64,000 bases of DNA from an uncultured Pelagibacteraceae bacterium (GTDB lineage: Bacteria > Pseudomonadota > Alphaproteobacteria > Pelagibacterales > Pelagibacteraceae). This document shows positions 18,333-28,229 of the stretch, in pieces. Numbering within the stretch: position 1 is the first letter of the stretch; each line of letters begins with the position of its first letter. A program made the translations under genes and the position numbers. The stretch is taken from positions 1 through 64,000 of the forward strand of contig CACBYE010000006.1 of the NCBI GenBank assembly GCA_902543375.1. Reading direction: 5' to 3'. The notes under the pieces are model-generated. The model did no database searches. It was not told where the DNA came from and saw only the letters and a program-made list of their open reading frames with translations.

Positions 18333-18406
18333 TTAAAACTTGAATATATTACAAAAGTTATTGCTATTATGAATAATAATAATAATATTTTATTATTTAG
18401 ATTCAT
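18329..18406 (-). CDS. Possible 25-residue membrane microprotein before DUF502
   Basis: ATG at 18406 opens a 25-codon frame encoding a peptide with a single hydrophobic helix (ILLLLFIIAITFVIY) and a short polar tail. Its TGA stop overlaps the ATG ATG of the DUF502 gene, the arrangement of a translationally coupled upstream gene. No ribosome binding site is evident, and AT-rich sequence readily makes such frames by chance, so this is only a candidate. Confidence 0.3.
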   Translation of the reverse strand: MNLNNKILLLLFIIAITFVIYSSFK

Positions 18407-18436
18407 ATTTTAATATAATATCAAGGTCTAATAAAA

Positions 18437-19264
18437 ATGGATAGAAGAAAATTTTTGACATATGTAGGTTGTAGTTGTTGTGGAATTGTTATGAACGCTT
18501 GCTCTACAGCACCAATTACTGAGAGAAGGCAATTAAAACTCATACCTGAAGCTAAATTGAATGCCCAAGCTGCTCAAATTTATGAAAAAATAAAAGAAAA
18601 AGAAAAGTTAATTAAAGATTCTAAATCTCTTAAAGAAATAAAAGAAATTGGCGAAAAGATGGAAAATGCGATATCAATTTATTTTGATAAATCAAATCTC
18701 CCAGACCCTACAACATATTTTGATTGGGAATATATTCTAATTGATAATAAAAAAATTAAGAATGCATGGTGTATGCCAGGTGGTAAAATAGCTGTTTATA
18801 GCGGTATGTTAGATGTAACTAAAAACACTAACGGTTTAGCTGCTGTGATGGGTCATGAAATTGCTCATGCTGTTGCTAAACACTCCGTCGAAAGAGCCAG
18901 CAGAGGAGTTTTATTAAATACTGGAACTCAAGTTATAGATATTTTAAGTGGTGGTAAATTATCGAGTGTCAATCGTGTTACAGGAATGAATACAGTTGGT
19001 TTATTATCACAAATAGGAATTATGAACCCTTTTAACCGAAAACAAGAAAGTGAAGCTGATTATTTAGGAATGATTTTTTCCTCTCTCTCTGGATATGACA
19101 TCCGAGAGACTAAAAAAATTTGGGAAAGAATGAAAGAGCAAAATAAAGGCAAAGTTCAACCTGAATTTTTAAGTACTCACCCGTCTGCCGATAATAGAAT
19201 AAAAATGATTAATCAGTGGATTAATGAAATAATAATTAAGTATCCACCTCTTAAAACATCTTAA
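18437..19264 (+). CDS. M48-family metalloprotease, Tat-type lipoprotein
   Basis: 275 residues. The N-terminus DRRKFLTYVG resembles a twin-arginine signal and is followed by a lipobox-like MNAC with Cys22, so a Tat-exported lipoprotein is likely. The zinc motif HEIAH has His140, Glu141 and His144, with the third ligand in QESEADYLG near 206-214 and STHPSADNRI near 246-255, as in LoiP/YggG and BepA-like proteases. These act in outer-membrane protein quality control. The Tat translocase genes are in the same window at 32280-33458. Confidence 0.88.
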   Translation: MDRRKFLTYVGCSCCGIVMNACSTAPITERRQLKLIPEAKLNAQAAQIYEKIKEKEKLIKDSKSLKEIKEIGEKMENAISIYFDKSNLPDPTTYFDWEYILIDNKKIKNAWCMPGGKIAVYSGMLDVTKNTNGLAAVMGHEIAHAVAKHSVERASRGVLLNTGTQVIDILSGGKLSSVNRVTGMNTVGLLSQIGIMNPFNRKQESEADYLGMIFSSLSGYDIRETKKIWERMKEQNKGKVQPEFLSTHPSADNRIKMINQWINEIIIKYPPLKTS

Positions 19265-19272
19265 AAAATTTA

Positions 19273-19348
<76 letters not shown>

Positions 19349-19373
19349 ACAATTGTTACATAAGATAAAATTG

Positions 19374-19401
19374 TATATACATAATTATCTTAATATTTCA
19401 A
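19374..19401 (-). promoter_or_regulatory. Candidate promoter of tRNA-Lys
   Basis: On the minus strand TTGAAA (19401-19396) is followed after 16 nt by TATATA (19379-19374), 25 nt before the mature tRNA. Confidence 0.4.
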
Positions 19402-19429
19402 ACACGAATTTGTAAAAAAACTTGTTTAA

Positions 19430-20536
19430 TTACAATTTATCTATGTATTTATTGTAAAATTCATCAAATGTGTCATTTTTGATATTCTGCCTAATACCTT
19501 TCATTAACTCTTGGTAGAAATTTATATTGTGTAGAGTAAGCAGCATAGAACCTAAAATTTCGTTAGTATTGAATAAATGATTTAGATAATTTTTTGAATA
19601 CTTATTCAGATTAAAGTTGGTACAATTTGGATCTAAAGGACTGTTATCATTTTTGTATTTATTATTTTTAATGTTTATTCTACCATTCCAAGTAAAGGCT
19701 AAACCAGTACGCCCTGACCTAGAGGGTAATACACAATCGAACATATCAATACCTCTCTTAACAGCACCCAAAATATCACTCGGAGTTCCTACGCCCATTA
19801 AATAATGCGGCTTATCATTAGGCATGTGCTCTTTAATATTATCTAAAACATTAAACATTTCTTCCTGAGTTTCTCCAACCGCTAACCCTCCGAGAGCATA
19901 ACCATCAAATCCTATCCTCAATAAACCTTCTAAGGATTTAAGTCTCAAATCTTTAAATAACCCTCCTTGAATGATCCCAAATAAAGCTTTATGAGGATTG
20001 TTTCCAAAAGCTTTCTTTGATCTTTCAGCCCAGTATAATGATAGATGCATTGATTTGTTTATAATTTCATAATCATTAGTTTTTTTTGGACACTCATCCA
20101 TTATCATCACAATATCTGAATTAAGACCTAATTGAATTTTTATACTTTCTTCAGGACTTAAATAAAACTTTTTACCATCAACATGAGAATTGAAAATTGC
20201 TCCTTCTTCCTTATCAATTTTATTGATTTTAGATAATGACATGACTTGAAATCCACCAGAATCAGTAAGAATAGGAAGATCACAATTCATAAACTCATGA
20301 AGACCTCCAGCGTCACGGACTCTTTCCATTCCTGGTCTTATCATTAGATGATATGTATTAGATAAAATGATTTGGGAGCCTGTTTTTTTTATATCATCAA
20401 TAGTACAAGCTTTCACTGTAGCCTGTGTCCCAACTGGCATAAAAGCAGGAGTATCGATGTTACCTCTATGTGTTTTTATTAAACCTAATCTAGCAAATTT
20501 ATCTTTTTTTAAAATTTCAAATTCAAATTTTTTCAA
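19430..20536 (-). CDS. tgt: tRNA-guanine transglycosylase, zinc site incomplete
   Basis: 368 residues, normal length. The active-site stretch SDSGGFQVMSL is near 92-102, GGLAVGE near 215-221, and DCVLPSRSGRTG near 265-276 carries the second catalytic Asp. These enzymes swap guanine-34 for queuine or a precursor in tRNAs for Tyr, His, Asn and Asp. The usual zinc ligand string CxCxxC reads CTNFNL near 309-314, so two of three Cys are missing, while the His in LLTLHN is kept. The start codon is TTG (20536); no ATG is available nearby upstream and the next in-frame Met is inside the conserved core. Confidence 0.92.
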   Translation of the reverse strand: MKKFEFEILKKDKFARLGLIKTHRGNIDTPAFMPVGTQATVKACTIDDIKKTGSQIILSNTYHLMIRPGMERVRDAGGLHEFMNCDLPILTDSGGFQVMSLSKINKIDKEEGAIFNSHVDGKKFYLSPEESIKIQLGLNSDIVMIMDECPKKTNDYEIINKSMHLSLYWAERSKKAFGNNPHKALFGIIQGGLFKDLRLKSLEGLLRIGFDGYALGGLAVGETQEEMFNVLDNIKEHMPNDKPHYLMGVGTPSDILGAVKRGIDMFDCVLPSRSGRTGLAFTWNGRINIKNNKYKNDNSPLDPNCTNFNLNKYSKNYLNHLFNTNEILGSMLLTLHNINFYQELMKGIRQNIKNDTFDEFYNKYIDKL

Positions 20537-20550
20537 TTTAATCTAAAATA

Positions 20551-21111
20551 TTATTGAGATTTAAAACTTATAATTTTATCAGGATCTGCGACTGATCCAT
20601 TGTTATTTTCATCACCTCTTTTTATTTTGTCTACAAACTCCATCCCTGCAATAACTTTACCAAAGACAGTGTATTGCTTATCAAGAAATGGAGCTGGTTT
20701 AAAACAAATAAAAAATTGGCTATTCGCACTATTTGGATCAGATGATCTAGCCATTGATAAGGTTCCCCGGTCATGAGGTAAATTACTAAATTCCTGTTTT
20801 AGATCAGGTAAATCAGAGCCTCCCATTCCAGCTCTTCTTAAATCAAAATCATTTAAACTAGAATTACCAAACTTAACATCGCCAGTTTGAGCCATAAATC
20901 CGTCAATCACTCTGTGGAATACAACATTGTCATATTTTCCTTTATCTGCTAATTCCTTAATTCTTTTTACATGGTTTGGTGCTATATCAGCAAATAACTC
21001 AATTTTTACATCACCATCCTTTAATTTTAATATCATAATGTTCTCCTCTGTAAACGATTTGTTGGTTAAAAATAAGAATATAATTATTATTTTAACTAAA
21101 AACTTATTCAT
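20551..21111 (-). CDS. ppiA: Cyclophilin-type peptidyl-prolyl isomerase, secreted
   Basis: 186 residues. A signal peptide (MNKFLVKIIIIFLFL, to about residue 21) precedes the cyclophilin fold: FHRVIDGFMAQTGD near 65-78, the GTLSMARSSDPNSANSQFFI run near 116-135, and YTVFGKVIAGM near 148-158. It speeds proline isomerisation during periplasmic protein folding. Its ATG overlaps coaD by 8 nt. It could also be annotated ppiB-like; the signal sequence favours a periplasmic role. Confidence 0.92.
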   Translation of the reverse strand: MNKFLVKIIIIFLFLTNKSFTEENIMILKLKDGDVKIELFADIAPNHVKRIKELADKGKYDNVVFHRVIDGFMAQTGDVKFGNSSLNDFDLRRAGMGGSDLPDLKQEFSNLPHDRGTLSMARSSDPNSANSQFFICFKPAPFLDKQYTVFGKVIAGMEFVDKIKRGDENNNGSVADPDKIISFKSQ

Positions 21112-21598
21112 ATTTATTTTTTAATGCTTTTATTGTGTTTTTTGTTGTAAACTTTTTTATGTCCCCCTTAAGTTTAATAATTTCTTTTACGAATTTTGAT
21201 GATATAATTTGATTTTCTACATCTGACATTAAAAATAGTGTCTCAATATTATTATTTAACTTTCTATTCATACCAGCAAGTTGAAATTCATATTCAAAAT
21301 CTGAAACTGCTCTTAACCCCCTTAGGATTATATTTGATTTATACTTTTTACATAAAGTTGTTGTTAGAGACTTGAATGAGATGATAGTTATTTTTTTTTT
21401 ATTCATTTTAAGATCTTTAAAAAGAGCGTTTCTCACAATTTCAATTCTTTCTTCTACATCAAAGAGATAATCTTTATTTTCTCCATCTGAGATAGCTACT
21501 ACAACTTTATCAAATAATTTTAAAGATTTTTTAATTACATCTATGTGACCAAATGTAATTGGATCGAAAGTTCCTGGATAAATTGCTGTTTTCAACAT
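21104..21598 (-). CDS. coaD: Phosphopantetheine adenylyltransferase
   Basis: 164 residues. The nucleotidyltransferase motif YPGTFDPITFGHIDVI at 7-22 and LRGLRAVSDFEYEFQLA near 93-109 are diagnostic. It converts 4'-phosphopantetheine and ATP to dephospho-CoA, the penultimate CoA step. Its ATG shares one base with the gyrA TAA stop, a common alphaproteobacterial order gyrA-coaD-ppi. Confidence 0.95.
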   Translation of the reverse strand: MLKTAIYPGTFDPITFGHIDVIKKSLKLFDKVVVAISDGENKDYLFDVEERIEIVRNALFKDLKMNKKKITIISFKSLTTTLCKKYKSNIILRGLRAVSDFEYEFQLAGMNRKLNNNIETLFLMSDVENQIISSKFVKEIIKLKGDIKKFTTKNTIKALKNKYE

Positions 21599-24174
21599 TA
21601 TAATAAATTATCATCAATTTTAATCGCTGAAACAACTTTTTCATCGCCAGATAATTTAATAATTCTTACTCCTTGCGTATTTCTTCCTGCTGTTCTAATT
21701 TCTTTCACAGCCAACCTTATAACTCTTCCTTTGTTGGTCGAAATCATTATCTCATCACCCTCATAAACAGGAAATGAAGAGGCAATATTGCCATTTCTTG
21801 GAGAATTTACTATTCCAATGATCCCTTTACCTCCTCTATTCGTGGTTCTGTAATCATAATGTGAAGTTTTTTTGCCATATCCATTTTCACTAATTGATAG
21901 AATAAATTTTTGTTTAGCAATTAATTCAGATTTGTCTTCCCTATTTTTAACGTTTTTCATAATCTTATTATTATCAATTATTGATAAAGACACTATTTCA
22001 TCGTTTGAGGCTAGTTCAATTCCTTTAATACCTTTTGACGATCTTCCCTTAAAAATTCTTAATTTTTTTGACTCAAATCTTATACATTTACCAAATTTGG
22101 TACTTAAAATTATATCCTGATCATCTTTACAGATTTTAACACCTATAATTTTATCATTACTATCTAATTTCATTGCGATCTTACCTGAAGTGTTAATAGA
22201 TGAAAAATCCTCTAAACTATTTTTTCTAACCTTACCTTTTGAAGTCGCAAAAACTATCTGATATTTACTTGAGTCATCATCGCTTTCAGGATACGGCATG
22301 ATTGAACTTATTGATTGATGATTTTTAAGCGGCAAGATATTAAATAATGATTTTCCTTTTGAAGAAGCTGATCCCTCTGGAATTTTCCATGCCTTAATCT
22401 TATAAACTAAACCCTCGGTTGAGAAGAAAAGGACTGAAGTATGTGTGTTTACTGATAGGGTTTGAATTACAGAATCTTCATTTCTTGTTGTAATACCAGT
22501 CTTTCCTTTACCACCTCTTTTTTGAATTTTAACTGTTTTGAGTGAACCTCTTTTTATATAACCTTGAAGAGTAACGGTTACAAGAACTGTTTCTTTTTGT
22601 ATTGTTTCCTCGATATCGTAATTTAAAACAGCATCAATAATTTTTGTTCTCCTAGGAACAGCATATTTTTCTTTGATATCTTTTAATTCATTACTAATAA
22701 CTTTTAACAATTCTTTTTTAGAGGAAATTATCTTTTTTAATTTTATAATTAATTCAGATAACTTTTTAATTTCAATTTCAATTTCATTTATACCGAGTGC
22801 TGTTAATTTTTGTAATCTTAATTCAAGAATAGCATCGACTTGTGATGAAGATAAACTATATAACTTTTTAGATTTTTTATTTTCAATTAAAGATATAGTT
22901 TTTTGAGATTTATTAATCTTCCAATTAGTTTCTAATAAAAGTTTCTTAGCATCAATTGGAGTTTTTGATCCTCGGATAATCTTTATAACTTTATCCAAAT
23001 TTTCAACAGAAACAGATAAACCAATTAGTATATGAGCTCTTTCCTCTGCTTTTTTTAAATCAAATTTTGTTTTCTTTAGGACTACATCTTCCCTAAAAGC
23101 TAAAAAATTTTCTAAAAAATCTTTTAAATTACAAGTTTTTGGTTTTCCATCGACTATAGCTAAGGTGTTAAAACCAAAAGAACTTTCAATTTGTGTGTTT
23201 TTGTATAGTTGTCTTTTAACAGTTTCAGGTTCCACACCCGTCCTTAAATCAATCGAAACTCTAATACCTTCTCTATTAGATTCATCACGTATATCTCTTA
23301 TTCCCTCTATTTTTTTTTCTCTAACAAGTTGTGCAATTCTTTCATTAAGTACTGATTTGTTAACTTGATAGGGAATTGAGTTAATCACCAGTCTATCTCG
23401 ACCACTTTTTTGAGTTTCATTTAGTATTTCTCCCCGAATTTTAAAAGAACCCCTACCTTTATTATATCCTTGTTTTATTATGTCCTTACCAATTACTATC
23501 CCTCCTGTCGGGAAGTCAGGACCTGGGATATGTTTCATTAACTCTTTTATCTTAATATCTTTGTTATCAATTAATGCTAATGTTCCATTTATGATTTCAC
23601 CCAAATTGTGTGGTGGAATACTTGTCGCCATTCCAACAGCAATACCCCCTGCTCCATTTACAAGTAAATTTGGAAATTGTGCTGGTAAAACAGTTGGCTC
23701 TTTTTCCGTTTCATCATAATTACTCTTAAATTCTATTGTATTCTTTTCAATATCATCAATTAAAAATTGAGAAACCTTTGAAAGTCTAGTTTCTGTATAT
23801 CTCATTGCAGCAGCAGGATCACCATCTATAGATCCAAAATTACCTTGACCTTCAACCAGTGGTAAACTCATTGAAAAATCTTGGACCATTCGAACTAAAG
23901 CATCATAGACAGATTGGTCTCCATGAGGATGATATTTACCAATAACATCACCAACAATTCTTGCAGATTTTCTAAATTGTTTTGACCAATCGTAACCACC
24001 TTTATACATGGCATAAAGTATTCTTCTGTGAACTGGTTTTAAGCCATCTCTTATATCTGGTAGAGCTCTACTTACAATTACGCTCATTGCATATGAGAGA
24101 TAAGATGAACTCATCTCATCATGCATTGAAATCAATTTTATTTTTTTATCAGTAGAAATTTCGTTTTTTTCCAT
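21598..24174 (-). CDS. gyrA: DNA gyrase subunit A
   Basis: 858 residues. The catalytic Tyr126 lies in AAAMRYTE. The N-terminal breakage-reunion domain and a C-terminal beta-pinwheel with a GyrA-box-like [10 protein letters not shown] near 541 are present, which separates it from ParC. In the quinolone region, [16 protein letters not shown] at 81-96, the site of E. coli Ser83 is Gln86, while the Asp87 equivalent is kept (Asp91). With GyrB it introduces negative supercoils. It starts 5 nt after ssb. Confidence 0.97.
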   Translation of the reverse strand: MEKNEISTDKKIKLISMHDEMSSSYLSYAMSVIVSRALPDIRDGLKPVHRRILYAMYKGGYDWSKQFRKSARIVGDVIGKYHPHGDQSVYDALVRMVQDFSMSLPLVEGQGNFGSIDGDPAAAMRYTETRLSKVSQFLIDDIEKNTIEFKSNYDETEKEPTVLPAQFPNLLVNGAGGIAVGMATSIPPHNLGEIINGTLALIDNKDIKIKELMKHIPGPDFPTGGIVIGKDIIKQGYNKGRGSFKIRGEILNETQKSGRDRLVINSIPYQVNKSVLNERIAQLVREKKIEGIRDIRDESNREGIRVSIDLRTGVEPETVKRQLYKNTQIESSFGFNTLAIVDGKPKTCNLKDFLENFLAFREDVVLKKTKFDLKKAEERAHILIGLSVSVENLDKVIKIIRGSKTPIDAKKLLLETNWKINKSQKTISLIENKKSKKLYSLSSSQVDAILELRLQKLTALGINEIEIEIKKLSELIIKLKKIISSKKELLKVISNELKDIKEKYAVPRRTKIIDAVLNYDIEETIQKETVLVTVTLQGYIKRGSLKTVKIQKRGGKGKTGITTRNEDSVIQTLSVNTHTSVLFFSTEGLVYKIKAWKIPEGSASSKGKSLFNILPLKNHQSISSIMPYPESDDDSSKYQIVFATSKGKVRKNSLEDFSSINTSGKIAMKLDSNDKIIGVKICKDDQDIILSTKFGKCIRFESKKLRIFKGRSSKGIKGIELASNDEIVSLSIIDNNKIMKNVKNREDKSELIAKQKFILSISENGYGKKTSHYDYRTTNRGGKGIIGIVNSPRNGNIASSFPVYEGDEIMISTNKGRVIRLAVKEIRTAGRNTQGVRIIKLSGDEKVVSAIKIDDNLL

Positions 24175-24179
24175 AAAGA

Positions 24180-24635
24180 TTAAAATGGTATGTCGTCGTC
24201 CATATCATTTTGTACTTGAGATAAATCCTCTGAATTATTTGAGATTTGAGAATTATCATTGGCAATTCCGCCACCTGAATTACCACCACCAAGCATAGTC
24301 AAAGAAGAGTTATATCCTTGAATAATTATTTCAGTTGAATATTTATCTTGCCCAGATTGTTCATCTTTCCATTTTCTCGTTGTTAATTGACCCTCTATAT
24401 AAATTTGAGCACCTTTTTTTAAATACTGTTGAACAACATTTACCAATCCCTCATTGAATACAACTACACGGTGCCATTCGGTTTTTTCTTTTTTCTCACC
24501 GGTATTTTTATCTTTCCAAGATTGACTAGTAGCAAGACTAAGTCTTGCAACACTTTTACCGTTAACCATTTGCTTTATTTCCGGATCTGCGCCTAAACGA
24601 CCAATTAATAGTACTTTATTTAAACTTCCAGCCAT
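24180..24635 (-). CDS. ssb: Single-stranded DNA-binding protein
   Basis: 151 residues. The N-terminal OB fold starts [14 protein letters not shown] at 5-18 and continues to about 112. A Gly/Asn/Ser-rich linker leads to the acidic tip DDDIPF, which recruits replication and repair proteins. Directly upstream of gyrA (5 nt) and divergent from uvrA, a conserved order. Confidence 0.97.
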   Translation of the reverse strand: MAGSLNKVLLIGRLGADPEIKQMVNGKSVARLSLATSQSWKDKNTGEKKEKTEWHRVVVFNEGLVNVVQQYLKKGAQIYIEGQLTTRKWKDEQSGQDKYSTEIIIQGYNSSLTMLGGGNSGGGIANDNSQISNNSEDLSQVQNDMDDDIPF

Positions 24636-24723
24636 AATATTTATTATTTGTTATTTTAATTATTTAATTTATATCACAATTTACTCTGAATATTAATTTT
24701 ATTAAGTCAAAGCAACAAAAAAT

Positions 24724-27579
24724 ATGATTAAAAAGATAGTTATAAAGGGTGCAAAAGAACATAATTTAAAAAATGTATCTCTAGAAATTCCTAAAGATAA
24801 ATTTGTTGTTATTACAGGCCTCTCTGGATCAGGCAAATCCTCATTAGCATTTGATACAATTTATGCCGAAGGACAAAGAAGATATGTTGAAAGTTTGTCT
24901 GCTTACGCAAGACAGTTTTTAGATAAAATGAAAAAGCCAAACGTTGATTTAATTGAAGGTTTAAGTCCAGCAATATCAATTGAACAAAAAAATACATCAA
25001 AAAATCCTAGATCAACTGTAGCTACGGTAACCGAAATATATGATTATATGAGAGTTTTGTATGCAAGAGCAGGTATTCCATATTCTCCTTTTACAGGAAA
25101 GCCTATAGAGTCGCAAACTGTCACACAAATAGTAGACAAAATTAAAGAACTACCAAAAAAGTCAACGATATATCTTTATGCTCCTGTAGTAAGAGGAAGG
25201 AAAGGAGAATATAAAAAAGAAATTTTAAATTACAAAAAAAGAGGATTTAGAAAAATTAAAATTGATAACACCTTATATGATATAGAAAAAGTCCCAGATC
25301 TTAACAAAAAAATTAAACATGATATATCTGTTCTTGTAGACAGAATAATTTTAAATTCATCATTAGGTAATCGATTGGCAGAAGGTATAGAGACATCAAT
25401 ACAATTAGCTAATGGTTTAATATTTGTAGAATACGAGGATGAGACTCTACCTAAAAAATTCAGAAAATTACAAAAATTAATATTTTCAACTAAATTTGCT
25501 TGTCCAGAAAGTGGATTTACAATTGAAGAAATTGAACCGAGATTATTTTCATTTAATAGTCCATTTGGAGCATGTGAAGAATGTGAGGGAATTGGTATAA
25601 AATTAAATGTAGATCCAAATCTAGTTATACCAAACGAAAAAAAGAGTATAAGTGATGGAGCGATAGAACCTTGGGCTAAAACAACTACTATGTATTATGC
25701 TCAGACATTAAGCTCACTAGCAAAGCATTATGAATTTTCGCTTGATGAAAAATGGTCAAAACTATCAAAAAAGATTAAAGATATCATTCTTTATGGATCC
25801 GACGATGAAGAAATAAAATTTACATATGATGATGGTTATGAAAAATACTCCCATAAAAAAACCTTTGAAGGCGTAATAAACAATTTAGAAAGAAGATACC
25901 TTGAGACAGATAGTGACTGGAAAAGAGAGGAAATCTCACAATATCAATCTGATACAAAATGTGAGAGATGTAATGGTCACAGACTTAAAGATGAGGCACT
26001 ATGTGTAAAAATTGATGGTTTACATATAAGTGAGGTCACTGAAAAATCTATTTCTGATGCAGCAATATGGTTTGAAAAATTAAAAGATAATATGGACAAA
26101 CGACAAGTTAAAATTGCTGAGCATATCTTAAAAGAAATCAATGAGAGATTAAATTTTTTATTAAACGTTGGCTTGGATTATCTAACATTATCTAGAGAGT
26201 CAGGAACATTATCTGGAGGTGAGGCTCAGAGAATTAGATTAGCTTCTCAAATAGGATCAGGTTTGACAGGCGTGTTGTATGTATTAGACGAGCCATCTAT
26301 TGGGCTTCATCAGAAAGATAATGTAAAACTTATAAATGCACTAAAAAGATTACGTGACTTAGGTAATACAGTGATAGTAGTTGAACATGATACAGAAACG
26401 ATGGAAAATGCCGATTACATTATTGACCTTGGCCCTGAAGCTGGGAACAAAGGTGGAGAGATAGTTGCACAAGGATCGATAAAAGAGATAAGTCAAAATC
26501 ATAATAGTATTACAGGAAAATATCTTTCAAATAAGTTCAAGATTAATGTGCCTGGAAAAAGGAGGTTGGCAAAAAACGGAAGATTTTTGGAAATTTCTGG
26601 AGCAACAGGGAATAATCTTGATAATGTAAATCTAAAAATACCTCTTGGAAGTTTAACTTGTGTGACCGGTGTATCAGGAAGTGGAAAATCTACTCTAGTA
26701 TTACAAACACTATACAATGCGTTAAATTTAACTTTGAACAATAATAAATCGAGAAAAATTCCAAAACCATTTAAAGGTTTCAAGGGAACAGAGCTTGTTG
26801 ATAAGATTATTGATATTGACCAATCACCTATTGGCAGAACACCAAGATCAAATCCAGCAACTTATACTGGTGCTTTTGGACCGATAAGAGATTGGTTTAC
26901 AAATTTACCAGAGTCTAAAACTAGGGGTTATAAACCTGGACGATTCTCGTTTAATGTTAAAGGTGGTAGGTGTGAGGCATGTGAAGGTGATGGTGTAATC
27001 ACCTATGAAATGCATTTTTTACCAGATGTTTATATTCAGTGTGATGAGTGCAAAGGCACTAGATATAACCGTGAGACACTTGAAATAAAATTTAAAGATA
27101 AAAGTATAGCTGATGTTTTAAATATGACTGTAGATGAAGGATGTGAATATTTTGAGAATATATCAAATATTAAGACAAAATTACTAACTTTAAAAAAAGT
27201 TGGATTGGGTTATATAAAAATTGGTCAACAAGCAACTACGCTGTCAGGTGGTGAGGCTCAAAGGATAAAGTTAGCTAAAGAGTTGTCTAAAAGATCTACT
27301 GGGCGAACGGTGTATATCTTAGACGAGCCGACAACCGGCTTACATCAACACGATATAAAGAAACTTTTAGAAATTCTTCATACCTTTGTGGCTTTAGGTA
27401 ATACAGTAGTTGTAATTGAACATAATCTTGATGTAATTAAAACAGCTGATTACATTGTAGATATGGGGCCTGAGGGAGGTGTTAAAGGTGGAAAAATTAT
27501 CGCAGAGGGAAAGCCAGAGGAAATTTGTAAAATTCATGAGAGTTATACTGGAAAATTTTTAAAACCTCTTTTAAGTTGA
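24724..27579 (+). CDS. uvrA: Excinuclease ABC subunit A
   Basis: 951 residues. Two ABC ATPase halves are seen: GLSGSGKSS near 33-41 with [12 protein letters not shown] near 497, and GVSGSGKST near 647-655 with [12 protein letters not shown] near 840. The second zinc finger CEAC...CDEC is intact near 752-779; in the first the front pair reads CPES, losing one Cys of the CxxC. UvrA recognises bulky lesions and loads UvrB in nucleotide excision repair. The 88-nt divergent gap to ssb has no recognisable alphaproteobacterial LexA box (GTTC-N7-GTTC). Confidence 0.97.
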   Translation: MIKKIVIKGAKEHNLKNVSLEIPKDKFVVITGLSGSGKSSLAFDTIYAEGQRRYVESLSAYARQFLDKMKKPNVDLIEGLSPAISIEQKNTSKNPRSTVATVTEIYDYMRVLYARAGIPYSPFTGKPIESQTVTQIVDKIKELPKKSTIYLYAPVVRGRKGEYKKEILNYKKRGFRKIKIDNTLYDIEKVPDLNKKIKHDISVLVDRIILNSSLGNRLAEGIETSIQLANGLIFVEYEDETLPKKFRKLQKLIFSTKFACPESGFTIEEIEPRLFSFNSPFGACEECEGIGIKLNVDPNLVIPNEKKSISDGAIEPWAKTTTMYYAQTLSSLAKHYEFSLDEKWSKLSKKIKDIILYGSDDEEIKFTYDDGYEKYSHKKTFEGVINNLERRYLETDSDWKREEISQYQSDTKCERCNGHRLKDEALCVKIDGLHISEVTEKSISDAAIWFEKLKDNMDKRQVKIAEHILKEINERLNFLLNVGLDYLTLSRESGTLSGGEAQRIRLASQIGSGLTGVLYVLDEPSIGLHQKDNVKLINALKRLRDLGNTVIVVEHDTETMENADYIIDLGPEAGNKGGEIVAQGSIKEISQNHNSITGKYLSNKFKINVPGKRRLAKNGRFLEISGATGNNLDNVNLKIPLGSLTCVTGVSGSGKSTLVLQTLYNALNLTLNNNKSRKIPKPFKGFKGTELVDKIIDIDQSPIGRTPRSNPATYTGAFGPIRDWFTNLPESKTRGYKPGRFSFNVKGGRCEACEGDGVITYEMHFLPDVYIQCDECKGTRYNRETLEIKFKDKSIADVLNMTVDEGCEYFENISNIKTKLLTLKKVGLGYIKIGQQATTLSGGEAQRIKLAKELSKRSTGRTVYILDEPTTGLHQHDIKKLLEILHTFVALGNTVVVIEHNLDVIKTADYIVDMGPEGGVKGGKIIAEGKPEEICKIHESYTGKFLKPLLS

Positions 27580-27590
27580 AAAATTATTGT

Positions 27591-27596
27591 TATAAT
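27591..27596 (+). promoter_or_regulatory. Candidate -10 element before the PuuD-like gene
   Basis: A perfect TATAAT lies 30 nt before the ATG at 27627. The -35 region (about 27568-27573) is a poor match and partly within the end of uvrA. Confidence 0.3.
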
Positions 27597-27626
27597 ACTC
27601 AATATTAATATATATATATAAAATTA

Positions 27627-28229
27627 ATGGATAAATTGCTTTCATCATTACCTCGAACTATTCATGCTTCTTTAGCATTAGCTGTTATTGTTTTTTTTGG
27701 ATTGTTCTATCAAAATGATGGTTTTAGTTTTGATAGACTTTTTTGGTCCTGGTTGACTAGATTTTTTCATGTATTAGTCTCCATAATGTGGATTGGATTA
27801 TTATGGTACTTTAATTTTGTCCAAATTCCAAACATGAGTAAAATTCCAGATGAGCAAAAACCTGCAATTGGAAAAGTTATAGCTCCTGCTGCATTATTTT
27901 ATTTTAGATGGGCAGCTGCTTTAACCATTCTTTCAGGACTTATACTTGCGTGGTTAAACGGTTATCTTCATGATGCAATGACATTTAGCATTGGTTCTGG
28001 AGTTCCAAAACATACCGCAATTGGTATTGGAATGTGGTTAGGTGTTATAATGGCATTTAACGTTTGGTTCGTAATTTGGCCAAATCAAAAAAGAGCTTTG
28101 GGCATAGTTGAGTGTGAACCTGAATTGAAAGCTAAATCTGCAAGAACGGCTATGTTGTTCTCAAGAACGAATACTTTATTATCATTGCCAATGTTACTTT
28201 CAATGGTAGCAGCTCAAAATTTATATTAA
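27627..28229 (+). CDS. PuuD/urate-oxidase-N-like membrane protein without cytochrome domain
   Basis: 200 residues with about five hydrophobic helices. WLTRFFHVLVSIMWIGLLWYF near 43-63, FYFRWAAALTILSG near 91-104, HTAIGIGMWLGVIMAFNVWFVIWPNQKR near 131-158 and the C-terminal SRTNTLLSLPMLLSMV resemble the membrane domain (urate_ox_N) of PuuD-type urate hydroxylases. The His residues in the helices could bind haem. PuuD proper has a C-terminal cytochrome c domain (CxxCH) that is absent here. No purine catabolism gene is nearby, so urate oxidation is unproven. Confidence 0.6.
   Translation: MDKLLSSLPRTIHASLALAVIVFFGLFYQNDGFSFDRLFWSWLTRFFHVLVSIMWIGLLWYFNFVQIPNMSKIPDEQKPAIGKVIAPAALFYFRWAAALTILSGLILAWLNGYLHDAMTFSIGSGVPKHTAIGIGMWLGVIMAFNVWFVIWPNQKRALGIVECEPELKAKSARTAMLFSRTNTLLSLPMLLSMVAAQNLY

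Noticed and set aside
21872-23719. Several plus-strand frames opposite gyrA
   Set aside because: Antisense to a fully conserved GyrA; typical by-products of AT-rich coding DNA.
25501-25600. UvrA first zinc finger lacking one Cys (CPES) taken as damage to the gene
   Set aside because: I recall the same CPxSG form in other alphaproteobacterial UvrA proteins, and the rest of the protein is intact, so it is not evidence of decay.
27608-27620. TA dinucleotide run before the PuuD-like gene as a possible repeat or regulatory element
   Set aside because: Six TA units are expected often at this base composition.
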